Source: Piromyces finnis | Taxonomy: Eukaryota > Neocallimastigomycota > Neocallimastigomycetes > Neocallimastigales > Neocallimastigaceae | DNA length: 64,000 nt | Assembly (NCBI GenBank): GCA_002104945.1 | Contig: MCFH01000075.1 | Span: 1-64,000, forward strand | Direction: 5' to 3' | The notes under the pieces: model-generated | Database searches by the model: none | Told to the model about the DNA's origin: nothing | The model's input: the letters and a program-made list of their open reading frames with translations, nothing else | Program-made: the position numbers and the translations under genes | Shown here: one piece after another, positions 42,650-56,779 of the stretch | Layout of the letters: every line of letters begins with the position of its first letter | How positions within the stretch are numbered: the first letter of the stretch is position 1

Positions 42650-45600
42650 GACTTCTAAAAATTATATATATTGTTTTTTTTTTTTATATTTATTTATTTA
42701 TTCTATTTTATTTTTTATTTTTTTTTTTAAAAAAATAAACTTTTTTCTATTATATTAATTATTAATATTAAAAGAAAAAATAGAATGAAGAAAAAAAAAA
42801 TATTACAGGAAAAATAAAGCAATTTATATAACAAAAAAAATATTTTTTTTTTCCTTATTTTAAAGTTTAATTATCATGATAGTATTATTGAATGACAATC
42901 TTTTTTTTAAAAAAGAAATATAATTATTTTTTTAATAAAAATAAAATTAAATTAATATTAAAAATCTTATTTATTATTAAAATCAAAATAATTCTAATTA
43001 TTATATCTTTCCACCTTATTAATAAAAAAAAATATTAAATGCATTATTTTAATTTTTTTATCATTGTATCATAATAATCCTATTCGAAATAAAAATGAAT
43101 AATTTTTTATTATTGCAAATCAAAATAACTTTATCTATAATTAAATTAATAATTTATTTTTTGTATACAAATTTAATTAAGTTGTATCAAAACCTTATTT
43201 CATAATAAAATAGTTGAAAAAATGGAAAGATTTTGGTAGTAATACATTTTTTTTAATTGACTATTCAACCTTAATGATTATTATTTTTAGAAGGATATTT
43301 TATTAAATTATTATTATCTTTATTATTACTACTATTAAAATTAAATTAAAAAATAATTAAAATAATAAATAAATTAATTCCTATAGAAAAAGAAATAAAT
43401 AATAAGGTTACTTAGCACACACAACATCAATATGAGATTTATTAAATATTTAGATCAAAAAGGATCAAAAGAAAATTAAAGTATTTACCACCATCAAAAT
43501 ATTTATTATCCTTAAATATAAATAAAATATAAATTTATAAATTAATTAATATATATAGATTAATCATACCTTTAAATCTAATTAATTATTTATATAATAA
43601 TTAATAAAATATATAAATTAACAATATTTTATAAATGAATGTATACAAAATTAATTTATAAATTCTATTTAAATTTTATTATAATAAAATGACTTTGATG
43701 ATGTATTTACTCATTGATCTACTTAATCATAAATTTAATCTTTATTAAAAACATTTTTTTTATTTAATATCAATTATTTATTATTCCATTTTATTATTTA
43801 ATAAAATTTTATTATTCATTTATGTGACAAATACATAAAAGTATACCACAAGAAATATTATTTTAATTTTCTTTTTTTGGAAAGATTTTCACCTAGATGA
43901 TAAAAAATAGCTCAATACAACATTTTAGTAATAAATAAAGTTTAATATTTAATATCTAAAATAATTAATTTAATAAAAATTTATCCTTTATTAAATTTTA
44001 TTTATAATTGTAAAAAAAAATAAATTTATTATTTTTATTTTTTAATTAATTTTTAATTTAAAATGTTAAAATAAGGAAAAAAAAAAGTGTCATGCGGTGA
44101 AAAAAATGAGCATTTTATCAATATATTGTCTTATTTAAATAATAATAACAGCGATATTTTAAATATTTTGTGCTTTTTTATTTTAATATATCATTTAATT
44201 TTCCTTTTTTGACATATTTTAATGACAAAAAAGATTGACAATTAAATAATTTCCATCTCAACTATAATAAATAAAAAAGATTTATTAACCCTAATAAATT
44301 TAATAAATTTTATGGTGGTTAACATTTTGTTGGAAAAAAAAAAATAAAATTAATTAGAAAAAATTAAGGGAAAATAAAAAAAAATTAAATTTAATAAAAA
44401 AAGTATCGTTGTTTTTTCTTTAATATATCAAAAACATTATTGTTAGATTAAAAGGAAAAAAAATAAATTTAATAATTGAAAGTTTAATTATGAGTAAATG
44501 TTTTTCTCTTTAAAAAAAAAAATTAAAACTTTAATATATATTATTTTTAATATTAAAAAAAGTATTATTATTATTTATTTAATAAAAGATATTTTATTTC
44601 GATGAGCAGCATTGCTTAAATTCTACAAACATCATTTCTAATATATAGAAAAAAAAAAGATTAAACAGTACATGGCATGTGTTGTATAATTATATAAAAA
44701 GAGCTATGATATAATACATAATACTACTATCTCATAAAAAAAAAAAAGTTTTGATAATACTCCAACTCTTATGCTATATATTAAAAACAAAAAGAACTTA
44801 TTAAAAGGAAAGAAGAAAATTTTAGTATTAAATATAATTTAAAAAAAAAAAAAATAAATGAAAAATATGATGCATTATAATAAACTATTTTTTTGAATTT
44901 AAAAATATAATTATTATTGTAAATAAAAATAAAATATTTAGAAAAAAGTTCATGATTTTCTTTTTATTATTTAAAGTTTGATGGTATATAAAATATAAAA
45001 TGAAAAAAGACAATATAATGTTAATCAAGAAAAAATAATAATTTAAATATTTTTAACAAAGTTATTATTGTTTATTTTCATTATTATTACTATTATTATA
45101 TATTATTTGTTGTTCTTATTTTTATATTTCCCAAAAAATTCTATATAAAAATAATCAATTCAGAACTATTTCTTTCTAAAACTCTTAATTTTTAGTTATT
45201 TTAAAAGAAAAAGATAAAAAAGAAATATATACGATTCATCTATTAAAGTTCCGCTTTATTAAACTTTTTTCAAACTCATCTTTATTTGGAAAGTGGATAA
45301 GTTACTTTGATTAATATTAATTACTAACAAATCATTTTTATTTATTCATTCTAATATATTAATATAAATTAAAAATGCAGCTTTTAATAGTTAATATGGA
45401 ATTCCTATAGATTTTCCAACATTCTATCCACTTGTACGTGTATAAATAGAAAGGCGGATTATATATTCTTTTAAAAAATATGTAAATGTAAATGGATGAA
45501 AAAATTTCTTATGTACATTAGTACAATGTATTTAATTAATGTAATAATTAATGTAAAGACATACCTTTATTGTATACATTATATTCATTACATATTTGCA

Positions 45601-46499
45601 TCTTTTTCAATCATTAATTCATTCATATAAATAAACCAAACAATGCCATTAAAAGTTTACAAGCCATTTAGTTTTTGCCTTTACGTACTATTCAAAGAAT
45701 TATAATAATAATAATAATAAAAAAAAAAAAGACCCTTTTTCATTCGATTTTTATTTTAATAAAAAAAAATTTTATATTAATATTGGTTTTAAACAATAAC
45801 TTTAATGGCGTCTTTTCCTTAGATATGAAATTATTCTCTTAATAAAAAATATTTTTTATTACTATTAAAAATACTTTTAAAACCTAATATTTTAATATTT
45901 TATATTAATAACTTATATATTTCATTCCATTAAACCATGTTTACTTTTTCTATTATCTAATATTTAAAATATATATATATATATAATAATAATAATAAAT
46001 TTTTATTATATAATAAATAATTTTATAAAGTATAGAAAATTGACTTGGTCCTAATAATTTACCTAAATTTATAACCACAAATTTGTTTAGATATTTAATA
46101 TTGTTTATATTAAAATGAATGGCTTTTTCATAATTAATTCGTTTTCTATTATTAATTTTAAAATAGTTATATATTATTTAATCTTTTAATTATAAAAAAA
46201 AGTTTGTGTTTATTATAAATAGGAACTAAAACGTTTCTTTTTTTTTTTTTTTTTTCTTTATTCTTGTTTTGTTAAAATTGAACCTTTTTTTATTATTATC
46301 AATAAAAAGAGAAAATATATATATATAAAAATTTATAATAAATTATTATAATTTTAAATATATAATGATTCATTATTAGAAAATATAACATTGTTTAATA
46401 GTGAATTGAAATTCAAAAAAAAAAAAAATATATATATATATAGGGATAGATTATAACAATAATTTTATAAAAATTGAAATTTCAAAAATAATATAAAAA
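42650..46499. other. Gene-free AT-rich intergenic stretch (divergent promoters)
   Basis: It separates the esterase (leftward) from the GNAT gene (rightward). No supported frame, RNA gene or mobile element. It contains scattered TACATT/AATGTA words, dense around 45480-45600. Confidence 0.5.
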
Positions 46500-47061
46500 A
46501 TGAGTCAAAATAGTTGTATTCATAGTGACCAAGTAACCTATAATACCTCACTTTCAAATATAATACTAACTGAATTTCGAAAAGAAGATGAACCATTACT
46601 TGTAGAATATCTTGGACAAGATACTGAAATTCATAGAAATTTAAGATACTTACCAAAACCATATACCCCTGAAGATGCAAAAGACAAAAGACCTTAAAAA
46701 TGAATATCAACGCCATGTCAACTTTGCCATACGTGAAAAGGATTCTGGAATATTAGTAGGAAGTTGTGGATTTGATGACAGTGATTTAAAATCTCCAACA
46801 GAAGTAGGTATAGGCTATTGGATAGGTAAAAAACACTGGAGTAAAGGCATAGGAACAGCCATTGTAAATTCTCTTGTTCATATTGGAATGGAAATTTATG
46901 GTTATGCAAAACTTTATGCTTGTGTATTTGAATGGAACCTTGGAAGTCAAAAGGTTCTTCTTAAAAATGGTTTTACTAAAGAAAAATTGATAGAAAACTA
47001 TATTGAAAAATATGGAAAATTTATAAACGCTCTTAAATTTAGTCAATCAAAAAAGGACTAA
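46500..47061 (+). pseudogene. GNAT-family N-acetyltransferase (RimJ/RimL type), frameshifted
   Basis: An ATG at 46500 opens MSQNSCIHSDQVTYNTSLSN and a typical GNAT start (IILTEFRKEDEPLLVEYLGQ, LPKPYTPEDAKD), but the frame stops at 46697. A second frame (to 47061) carries the rest: FAIREKDSGILVGSCGF, VGIGYWIGKKHWSKGIGTA (acetyl-CoA-binding Q/RxxGxG/A-like loop) and ACVFEWNLGSQKVLLKNGF. The break coincides with a 7-bp tandem duplication of AAAAGAC (46679-46692), which shifts the frame by one. The enzyme would transfer acetyl to a protein N-terminus or small amine. No intron fits. Being intronless and bacterial-looking it may be horizontally acquired. It is a recent pseudogene or an assembly error. 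Confidence 0.82.
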
Positions 47062-48718
47062 TAAAAGTTATAATAGTAAAAATGTACTTTATAAATTTAA
47101 AATATTTTCATAAAAAAATTTATATTTTATAAATATAAAAAAAAGTTGGTTATTTCATTTAAATTCTTTACATATAATTATTATATTATTCAAGTAAATA
47201 TATGTTATTTGCTACTACTAAAAAATATTTAATTTATCTTTCCCAATCTGAATTTTGTATTTTTATCTATATTTATAAAGTAACAAAATCCTTTTTTTTT
47301 TTTTTTTAGTCTATAAAGTTTAAAGATTAATTTAAATTCAACTATTATATTTTTTCATTTTCATAAATCATTTCATGTATGATTATTCACATTTATCTCT
47401 TCTTTTTTTAATTTTTTTTTTTTTTTTAAAATAATAATAATAATAATAAAATAAATCTTATTCTAAAATATTTAAAGAGTATGATTTCTTTTATACAATT
47501 ATACACTGTAATATTTTACATTTCCAACTATATCTATATTTAAAATAATGTTTTAATTTTAAAATTTTTAAATTCAATTTTTTTTATTTTTAATAATAAT
47601 GTAAAACGTTTTTGTATCTACTCAACGGGTCTTATTTAACATACTTTTTCAATAAATAAGAACTTAGAAAGCAGAAACTTTTTTATTCCTATATTGTACA
47701 AAATATAAATTCTATGATTTCCTTCCAAATCAATGAAAAGAAATTAAAATTTATTCCAAATTATATAGGGTTATCAAACTTTCTAAAGAAAAAAAAAAAA
47801 AAAAAATTGAAAATTTTTTGCAAAAATTTTGGGTTTAAATATTTGTTTAATCACATTAATGTATTTTATTTACCAATCATTTGTGATATAATTGTAATGT
47901 AATGTAATGTATTGATAATACATTAATGTATTTCATACAAAGTTAAAATTTTAATTAAAAAAAATAGAAAAAGAAGTTTAATAAAATACTTTATAATATT
48001 TTGTTTTTTATATTATTCTTTGTATTAATTATTTAATTCTAGATAATACAAAAAAAATATTGATGATATTAAGTATATTTTATGTTTACAAATATAAATT
48101 TAATAAATAGTTCAATATTATTTTATACTTTAATAATAATTCATAGTATAAATAATATATAACTACTGAATTTTAATTAATTTTTAATTAATAATTAGAA
48201 TAAATAAATATGCTTTTATAAGTAGAAAATAGGATGAATAGGATGATTTGATGGATTTCAAATATGTTATAAACATTGAAAATAAGATAAGATTTAAAAA
48301 GTGTTAAGGAAAAAAAAATAACTAAAAATCCATATCCTTAAACCTATATTGTTTTAATAAAATTTTTATATATTTATATTAATAATTTACTACCAAAATC
48401 TATCTTTTTTATTAAGATTTGGGATTTCCATATTATTACAGCATCTATTTTTCCTTTATTTCATTTTAATAATATTATATTATGTATTCGTAATGGGTGT
48501 AGTATTTAAAATAGGAATAAATATTTATTTTTACTTTTAAATATTATAAAATATTAAAAGACAAAAACTTTAATAGATAACAAATTTACATATAAAAAGA
48601 ATAAAACAATTTTCTTTTTCTTTCTTCATATCAAATTCTGTAAAATAATTAACAAGAATTCATAAAAAATTCATTCATATTGTAATAAAACAAAATAAGA
48701 TATTAAAAATGTATGAAT

Positions 48719-48760
<42 letters not shown>

Positions 48761-49171
48761 ATTAATTTCTAATATATTTAGCATTTATTTATATGTTTTA
48801 TACATTCTAATTATTAATTAATCATCCATAAATCATAAACTTTTTTTTTTGTCATTTTCTATTACAATATTAAAAAACACATGTAACCTTTATCCTTTAA
48901 TTCTAATATCACATTAAATTCAGATTTATATTCTTTTTAAAATAAAGTATATATAATTTTATTAGGTACTTTAATGAGAAAATAATAATGAATAAACTTT
49001 TAAAAAATGACTTTTTTTCTTTTTAGAGTTGATTAAATTTTTTAATTTTTATTCACAACAAATAAAAAATAATAAAAGTTTATAGATTTATATTTAAAAA
49101 AAAAGGAAGAAATTTAAATGGTTTTATAACATTTATATTTAATAAATTTTATATTCTATCCTATATATCTA

Positions 49172-49174
<3 letters not shown>
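47062..49174. other. Gene-free AT-rich stretch
   Basis: Nothing supported. A 62-codon frame at 47714-47902 is low-complexity with a Lys run. A 34-base poly(A) lies at about 48724-48757. AATGTA direct repeats occur at 47895-47935. Confidence 0.5.

Positions 49175-49203
<29 letters not shown>
49175..49203 (+). promoter_or_regulatory. Poly(A) leader abutting the start codon at 49204
   Basis: 29 consecutive A's run directly into the ATG. They will probably be in the mRNA leader, but the transcription start is unknown. Confidence 0.5.
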
Positions 49204-49206
<3 letters not shown>

Positions 49207-52200
49207 AAACTATTGATATTATTTTATGTTTTAATAGTGAATGTTTTAGCAAATGAACTTCATCTATCCAAAAATTGTGCCGATGAAATTAAACAATATA
49301 GTCATTGTATTGATGCATTAGAAATTACAGAATTTGAATCAACAGAACAGATTAACGGTTTCTGTTCATTCTTTAATCAAACAATATGTAAAAGTTTTAT
49401 TGAAGATATTACTTCTACGACTTCTTCTGCATGTATTTCAAATAAAAGTAAAAATCAAAATGATGGCATTGCATTAAAAAAAGTTTTAGAAATGAAACTG
49501 GAATATCTTTTATTGTGTTCAAAGGATACAGAAGGAAAAGTATGTCCTGTATCAGGATTTTATGGAAATAATTATAAAACTTTAAATGAAAATGAACAAG
49601 AAAAGATAACTTCAGAACAACACGAAGTAATTCTTCAAGATTGTAAAAAAGAACAATGTAATAGTCGTATGACTTTTGTATTTTATTTGTATGACCAATT
49701 ACTAAAGGTTCTATCCACCCTAAATGGTAGAAAATATGAAAATGACAATGAACCCTACTTTTTAAATCAACTCTTTTACAGTTATCAAAACTTTTATAAA
49801 AATAAGGAATGTAATGTCAACGATATTGTTCACGATCCTGATGAGGATGCAAATACCCAATGCCAAGAAGAATTAGCAAATTATTCAGATTGTCTTGATG
49901 GACTTAATCTTGATTTTAAATCCACAGAAGATATTGAAAATTTTTGTTTATCCTTTAATCACCCCAAATGTACTAAATTTATAGAGGATTTAAACAGCAA
50001 TACCGAATTAACCTGTACTCCAAAATCAAATATTTTATCAAAATATATTTCTGGAATAGAATATGTTTTAGAAGTTAAAATTGATTATCTCCTTTTATGT
50101 TCAAAAAATAATAATGATACTATTACTAATACTGACGATGATAATACTAACAATGATAGTAGTAGTAATGTTGATGGTAATAATAATGATAGTGATGAAC
50201 ATCGTTGTCCAGTTTCAAGTTATTACACCACACATTTTACAGCATTAACCGAAACCCAACAAAACAAGGTATCGGCAGAACAACTTGAAATGATCATCAG
50301 TGATTGTAAAATTGATGAATGTAACACAAGAATGGTGAACCTTTTCCATGTTTATGGTGTTTATCAAAATGTTCGATCCTACCGAACCAATACATCATTA
50401 GAGTATCATCGTGAACCCTATTTTATCCATCAACTTCTCAATAACTTTCAAAAATTTTACAAAAATAAAAAATGTAATGTGAAGGATATTGATTATGATC
50501 AAACCATAAGTCCATGTGATGCAGAAATTTTAAAGTATAAGAAATGTATTGATGGGGTAAAGGATTATAACTTTCAAGATACAAAATCCTTCAATAATTA
50601 TTGTCAAGCCTTGAATGAGCCAACATGTCAAGAATTTTTAAAAGATATTTACGAAACGGAATCTGCTTGTTACTCCATCGCCAATCCAAATATTGATGAT
50701 GTTATATCCGGCATTGATTATTTAAATGTAAAAATGAATTATCTACTTCTCTGTGCAAAAAACAAGGATGGAAACAGTTGTCCGGTATCCAACTATATCA
50801 TAAACAACTACGAAATGATCTATAGCGTAGAACAAGATTCCTTAACATCGGAACAACAAGCCATCATCAAAGAAGATTGTATGGATAATAGGTGTAATGA
50901 CGTTAAAACCACACTTTTTACCATATATGAAAATTATAGAAAGATATATAAAAAATTATTTGGTAGATTAGAAAAAAAGGCCTACTTTACCTTTATCTTT
51001 CTAACCACCTATGCCAATTATTATCAGAATAGATTATGTGCCACCAGTCTTTCGGAAATTCTACAGCAGCAAGGAGGAACAAGATCAACACTATGTGAAA
51101 AAGAATATTCCAAATATGCAAATTGCTTTAATGATCTTAAAATGATTGATTTTGACAGTGTTCGTACGATCGACTATCTTTGCTCCTACCTTGATCAACC
51201 CAAATGTAAAAACTTTATGAATGATTTAGGCCAATCAGAATTGGCCTGTTTAAATATAACTTTATCCAATTCCGAATTCACCACCACAACAAATGATCTA
51301 ACAACAGGTGTTACACTATTAGGTCTTCGAATTCAATATCAAACTTTTTGTGCGAGAGATAGTAAAGGTAAAAAATGTCCACTTACTCAATACCTATTAA
51401 ATACGTATGAAAGTGATGATTACCTTGATAAGGAACTTGATGAATTATCAGCTGAACAATTGCATATTATTGGTGATGATTGTAGGGATGATCGGTGTAA
51501 TATGAGAATGCTCTCTATTTTTGAAATCAGTCAACGCCTTTCTTCCTATGGTCTTTATACCAGTAGTTATCCCAATGACACCGTAAATAGTTATATTTAC
51601 AATTATAAAAATAAAACTTGCCATGCCATTGATCATCCAAACAATGAGGAAATAAAAGAAAGTAATAACAACAATAGTAACAGTAATACTGTTACCATTG
51701 GAGATCTCTCCGATTACGGTACACCATCAACCGAATGTCAAAAAGAATATAATAAATACAGTCAGTGTATACACCAATTAAGTAGCCTTGAATTAAATAG
51801 TAAAGAAGGGTTAACTCAAATGTGTTCTATTTTTTCGAGTAGTCCATGTAAAGATTTAAAAAATGATCTTACAGAAATACGATCATCATGTTTGGAATCA
51901 AAAGAGGATACCAATATTGTTGTGGATAAACATTACGGAGCTACCTTGATCTCCTTCAAAATACAATATCAAATTTATTGTAGCAAGAATGAAAATGGAG
52001 ATTTATGTCCTTTATCCTATTACATGATCAATAATTATGAGAGTATAAAAGAAAACGAAGAAATTGTTTCCCAGGAACAATTACAAATGATTGCTAATGA
52101 TTGTCGAGATGTCTCATGTAATCGAAGAATGGTGAATATAGGAGAATATTATGACTATATTCAAAAAGTGTTCGATACAACGGAATCCCAAGATACCACC

Positions 52201-53094
52201 ATACAAAGTTATATTATATATTATCGAAATGGAAATTGTAGTGCAATTGATGGTTCCTACTCATCACCTTCTGATACCCCTAATAATAATATTAATAGTA
52301 ATACTAATTCTACTAGTAGTAGCAGTACTACTACTACTACTACTATTAATCAACCTATAGGTCAACTTGGAATGCCTATTGAAGCGTGTTTAGTTGAAGT
52401 AGAAAAATACAAGGATTGTATGGCAAATTATTATGTTGAAGAGATGAACAGTACAGAAGCTATTACTGCCTTTTGTTCTACCATGGATTCCGAGATATGC
52501 CAAGCTTTTGTTGAGGATGCTTTTCAATCAACATCGGCATGTATATCCATTGAAAATCCAAATCCTGCTGATATCATAGCAGGTGGTTTAGCGATAGTAG
52601 CAAGAGCACAATATCAACTCTATTGTGCCAGAGATACTTTTGGGGAGGTATGTCCATTATCACAATACTTAATAGAAAACTACGAAAAGGTGGAACCAAG
52701 AAAGAAGATTGAAGTTCAACCTGAACCAGACGCAATATTTTCAGATTGTGATGATGAGCAATGTAATACCAGAATGCTTACCCTAACGAAAATCATGGAA
52801 ACCATTTCAAACCTTTCTGATAATTTATTAGCATTGGAGAATTCAACCACCCAAGTTATTAATAATATTTATTCTAATTTTCTTAATCATACACTATCCA
52901 ACATTATTCATCACACCTTTTCATACTACCAAAATAAAGAATGTAACGAAGCAGCAACCGCAACCACCATCATTATTAATGATATTAACAATGAAGATAA
53001 ATTATCTTCAAATAGTTTTACCAAAATCAAAAAATCCTTTACTATTATTATTGTTTTTCAAATTATATTATTATCCTTATTTTTATTACTATAG
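49204..53094 (+). CDS. Secreted or membrane-anchored protein of six Cys-rich repeats, function unknown
   Basis: A 1296-residue single-exon protein. A signal peptide (MKLLILFYVLIVNVLA) is followed by six homologous units of about 195-218 residues, starting near Cys 25, 220, 438, 631, 845 and 1062. Each opens C-x-x-E-x3-Y-x2-C, goes through an FCS..C..F..D patch, an AC, a Y-L-L-L-C-type strand, CP-[VL]-S/T-x-Y, an S-x-EQ..I..DC segment and CN-x-R-M, and ends near KNK-x-C. Cys positions are kept, so each unit is probably a disulphide-bonded domain. Asn/Ser/Thr-rich spacers of variable length separate some units. The C-terminus is a hydrophobic segment (IIIVFQIILLSLFLLL) that ends the protein, consistent with a GPI-anchor signal or a membrane anchor. 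A surface or wall role is likely. I do not recognise the family. Confidence 0.9.
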
Positions 53095-54701
53095 ATAATC
53101 TATACTTTTTTTTAATATAGATTAAAAAAAATTACTTGATACTATTATAAATACATTAGAGTAAATTAAATTAAAAAATTATATATATATATAAAGTAAT
53201 AACATATTATTATTATCAATGAAATAAATTTTCTTTTAAAATTTATATACTATATAAAACATTTTAATTCAATAACAATAAATAAATATGTATATAGCAC
53301 ATTAAAAAAAAAAATATATATATTATTAATTTTTAGTTATTATAAAATACATATATTTATTATTTAAATTTTCATTATAAATAAATAAGAAATAAAAAGA
53401 AAATCAATACTATAATGGATCATTATAACTATATTTTCTATTACTGAAATCATTAAAAATCAATATTTTGTAATAAAAAATATTTATAATCAGTAATTTA
53501 TTAATAATTCAAATTTAATCCAAACTAAAATATGATGACTATTTTTTCACTTAAATTATAAAAAAAATGATTATAATGTCATAATATCGATATATAAACT
53601 ATATTAAAAAAAAAAAAACTTTTAATATTTCCTGTACTTTAAAAAAAAAAGGCCTATCATTATTCACTGTTTTTATTTCTATGGATGATCCAACAATATA
53701 TAATTTCATATTTTTATTACATTTTTTTATTCTAAAATAAAAATTAAAACGTTTACATACATATAATAATTTATAGAAATAATAATATAAATCATTTCTA
53801 TATTTATTTTAAAATGTCTTTTCATACCTATTCTTTTTTTTTTTTTTTGTAACTCAAATATTTATCATACAATAAAATATTGTAAATGTATAATGTAAAT
53901 GGATCTAAATACAATAATTAATGTATTAACTAATAGTTATTGTAAATTTTCTTGGGTAAAAATAATTTTTAATGTAAAAGTGTAAATACATTATAAATAT
54001 GCTGTAAAACATTTATGTAATGTAATAAATAAATAATCAAGAATGTTGCCTATGCTATTTGCCTTTTTTTTTTTATTATTATTAGGCATACTAAAAAAAA
54101 AGAATCGGATTGATCCTTTGATTGATTCATCAAGTTTTTTCTTTTTTTGAAATTCATAAAAACCTTTTTTTTTGGTTGGTTGGTTCAAAATTTTTTGTAA
54201 AATAAAAAAAAAAATTACTTAAAAGAGTAATTTATCTAAAACATAAAAAAGTAAACAAAAAAAAAAAAAAAAAAATTCTTTAATTATCTTCCGAAATGAA
54301 AGAAATCAAATTCAATAATTTATAATTGAAATAGAAATGGCATTTCTTTCTTTACTCAAAAAAGAATAGAATGTTTACCCTCTTTAAACTACGCTTCTTT
54401 CTTTCTATTCCTACAAAAAACTTTGTTAATAATAATAATAAATATTATTAAAATCTTCATCCACTTTGGAAATAAGGAAAAATTGAAATTTACTAAAAAT
54501 TTTTTTTTTATTTCTGTGTTACACTTTAATAATATATTATTTATTATATGATAGAATATATTTTATATAATAAATTTCAATAAAATAAACAATGGAATAA
54601 AACGGCTTAATTTTAAATCAATTTATAAAAGTCAACTAATAATTATTATTTATTTATTTATTTATTTATTCATTTATTTATTTATTTATTTATTTACTTA
54701 C

Positions 54702-54792
<91 letters not shown>

Positions 54793-56530
54793 TTTTATTA
54801 ATAACTGTTGTTATTATAGTAAATGTTGCTACTATCTCATTCATTATTAGTAATTGTAGTAACAGTTGTTATTATTATTTCACTTTTTTTGTTTATTTAT
54901 TTATTCATTCATTTATTTATTTTATTAAAATTTTTATTACAAAAAAAAATATTGTCCTTTTTTTTTTTAATTTACATAAAAAATTAAAAAAAAATTTTTT
55001 TAATAAAGTGCCACACTTTTTGGTATGGAATTAAAAAAATGTATATTTTTATTATTTATTTATTTATTTATTTGTTATTTATTATTTATTATTAGATATA
55101 TCTTTAAAAAAAAAAAAAAAAAGCACTTATAAATGATGAAAAGGAAGGGGGGGAAGAAGAGAGAAAAGGAATATTGTTAAAATGAAATTTTAGTAAAACT
55201 AAGAATATCGTCAAAATATATATAAATAAAAAATAAAAAAAAATTGTCGAAAAATGTATTTATTGTAAGATTAAAAAAAAAAAAAGTATAAATGATGATG
55301 CTCATAGGTAAAATATTAAAAAAGAATAAAATATTAAGTAGGTTACAGTAAAATACTATTTATTAAAAATAAAAACTACACTATCTGATTTTGTAATGGT
55401 GAAAATACACAAAGATAAAGGAATGATTAATAGGGAATGTTTTTTTTTAAGATGTTTTTTTCTTTTTTATTATTACTGCTTATTTTAATTTTTTAATTTT
55501 GATAAATTAAACTACATGTTTTTTTTATTATTAAATTTTAAAAATATTTTATTTTTTTCAGTATTTTATCTTTCATTGATAAAAAGAAAATAATAAAATA
55601 TTTTGGGTATGAATTTAATAAGGTTTTTTTTTATTTTTTATCCTATTTTTAGTTAGTTACAAATAAAAGACTAATTAAAATAATTTAAAAATTTTAAAAA
55701 AAAACTATACAAGTTTGGTTTTATAAAAAAAAATGTAGTATTTAATGAATGAAAATAATATATGATGGTAAAAAACTAAATATTATGGTTGGTTGTTTTT
55801 TTTTGGTTTTTTAGTTTTGTTTGCTTTTGAAGTATTAAAGATTTTTATTGTTGTTTTTTTCTCTTAAAAAAAGGAAAAAGAGTTCCATTTCCATGATGAG
55901 GGCCTAGATACATTAACTTTCCTTTCTTAAAAAAATTCAATTTATAAACCTTCTTCTTAGCATACTTTACATTAAATTAGCTATATATTCTTACTATTTT
56001 TAACTTATTTGACCAGTGATAACAGGCACTAATAGTTTTATTGATATATCCCAATAGGTGTTTTTACATTTTCAAAAATGTTTTTAACAAATTCAAAAAT
56101 TTAGAAACCCTTTATTATGATTTGATAATTAAAAATTATTAAATATTCCCTAGTTACACTTCTTCCATTGAATTATTTTGAAGCTCAATAGTAAATATTA
56201 CCCTTTAATAATACTATCCATTGCTTAAATAATTCATCCACTTCTCTTTTTTCTTTCCTTTTAGTTTTTTTTAAATGTTAATAACAATAAATAAATAGAT
56301 AATTATGTTTGAGGTTAATTAATGATAGTTTTTTTTAAGTATATACTTTTTCCCTTTTGTAATCCATTTTCTATAAATTTTTTACAAGAGGTACTTTTAA
56401 TAAATCCTTTACTTTTGTGTTTGGAGAAATAAAAGCTTTGATTATAAACATATGAATTATCATTTGCTTAAAAAAATCTTATTAGGTGATATAAGTTAAT
56501 AAGATTTTACTATAGAAAAGGAGATATTAT
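53095..56530. other. Gene-free AT-rich stretch with TTTA microsatellite
   Basis: No supported gene. It includes the TTTA array listed separately, many A/T homopolymers and a purine run GGAAGGGGGGGAAGAAGAG near 55141-55160. Short frames (e.g. 53991-54188) are low-complexity. Confidence 0.5.
54644..54794. repeat. TTTA tetranucleotide microsatellite
   Basis: About 150 bp of TTTA units, with a few interruptions (CATT, CTTA) in the first third and a perfect run after about 54708. Confidence 0.95.
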
Positions 56531-56779
56531 TTAAGCAAGTATTGGATAATTGTGAAGTCTATTGGTATCATTAGTCGTTGAGGCAGAAGTAGCTTTAGTA
56601 GCGTTTGCTGCTGCTGCATAAAGTTTAGTATATTCTCTTTTCATATCCAAACGATACTGCATGATTTCAGTAGCAATCTTAAAGTTAACCTTGACTATTG
56701 GAACACATTTTCTGTCATAATAGTCGTTTGGGTGAGTGTAAAGAACTTCAATGTTTTCGTTAAAGTTTACTGACTTCAT
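56531..56779 (-). CDS. Small uncharacterised protein
   Basis: An 82-codon frame with an ATG, non-repetitive protein-like composition and better codon content than its surroundings. It reads MKSVNFNENIEVLYTHPNDY, then YDRKCVPIVKVNFKIATEI, MQYRLDMKREYTKLYAAAAN and an Ala/Thr-rich end. KSVNF and VKVNF both fit the RVxF-type docking motif of protein phosphatase 1, which may hint at a phosphatase-binding peptide; that is inference. No signal peptide or membrane segment. No neighbour within 3 kb. Confidence 0.6.
   Translation of the reverse strand: MKSVNFNENIEVLYTHPNDYYDRKCVPIVKVNFKIATEIMQYRLDMKREYTKLYAAAANATKATSASTTNDTNRLHNYPILA

Noticed and set aside
47714-47902. 62-codon frame with a Lys run
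   Set aside because: Driven by an A homopolymer; no family features.
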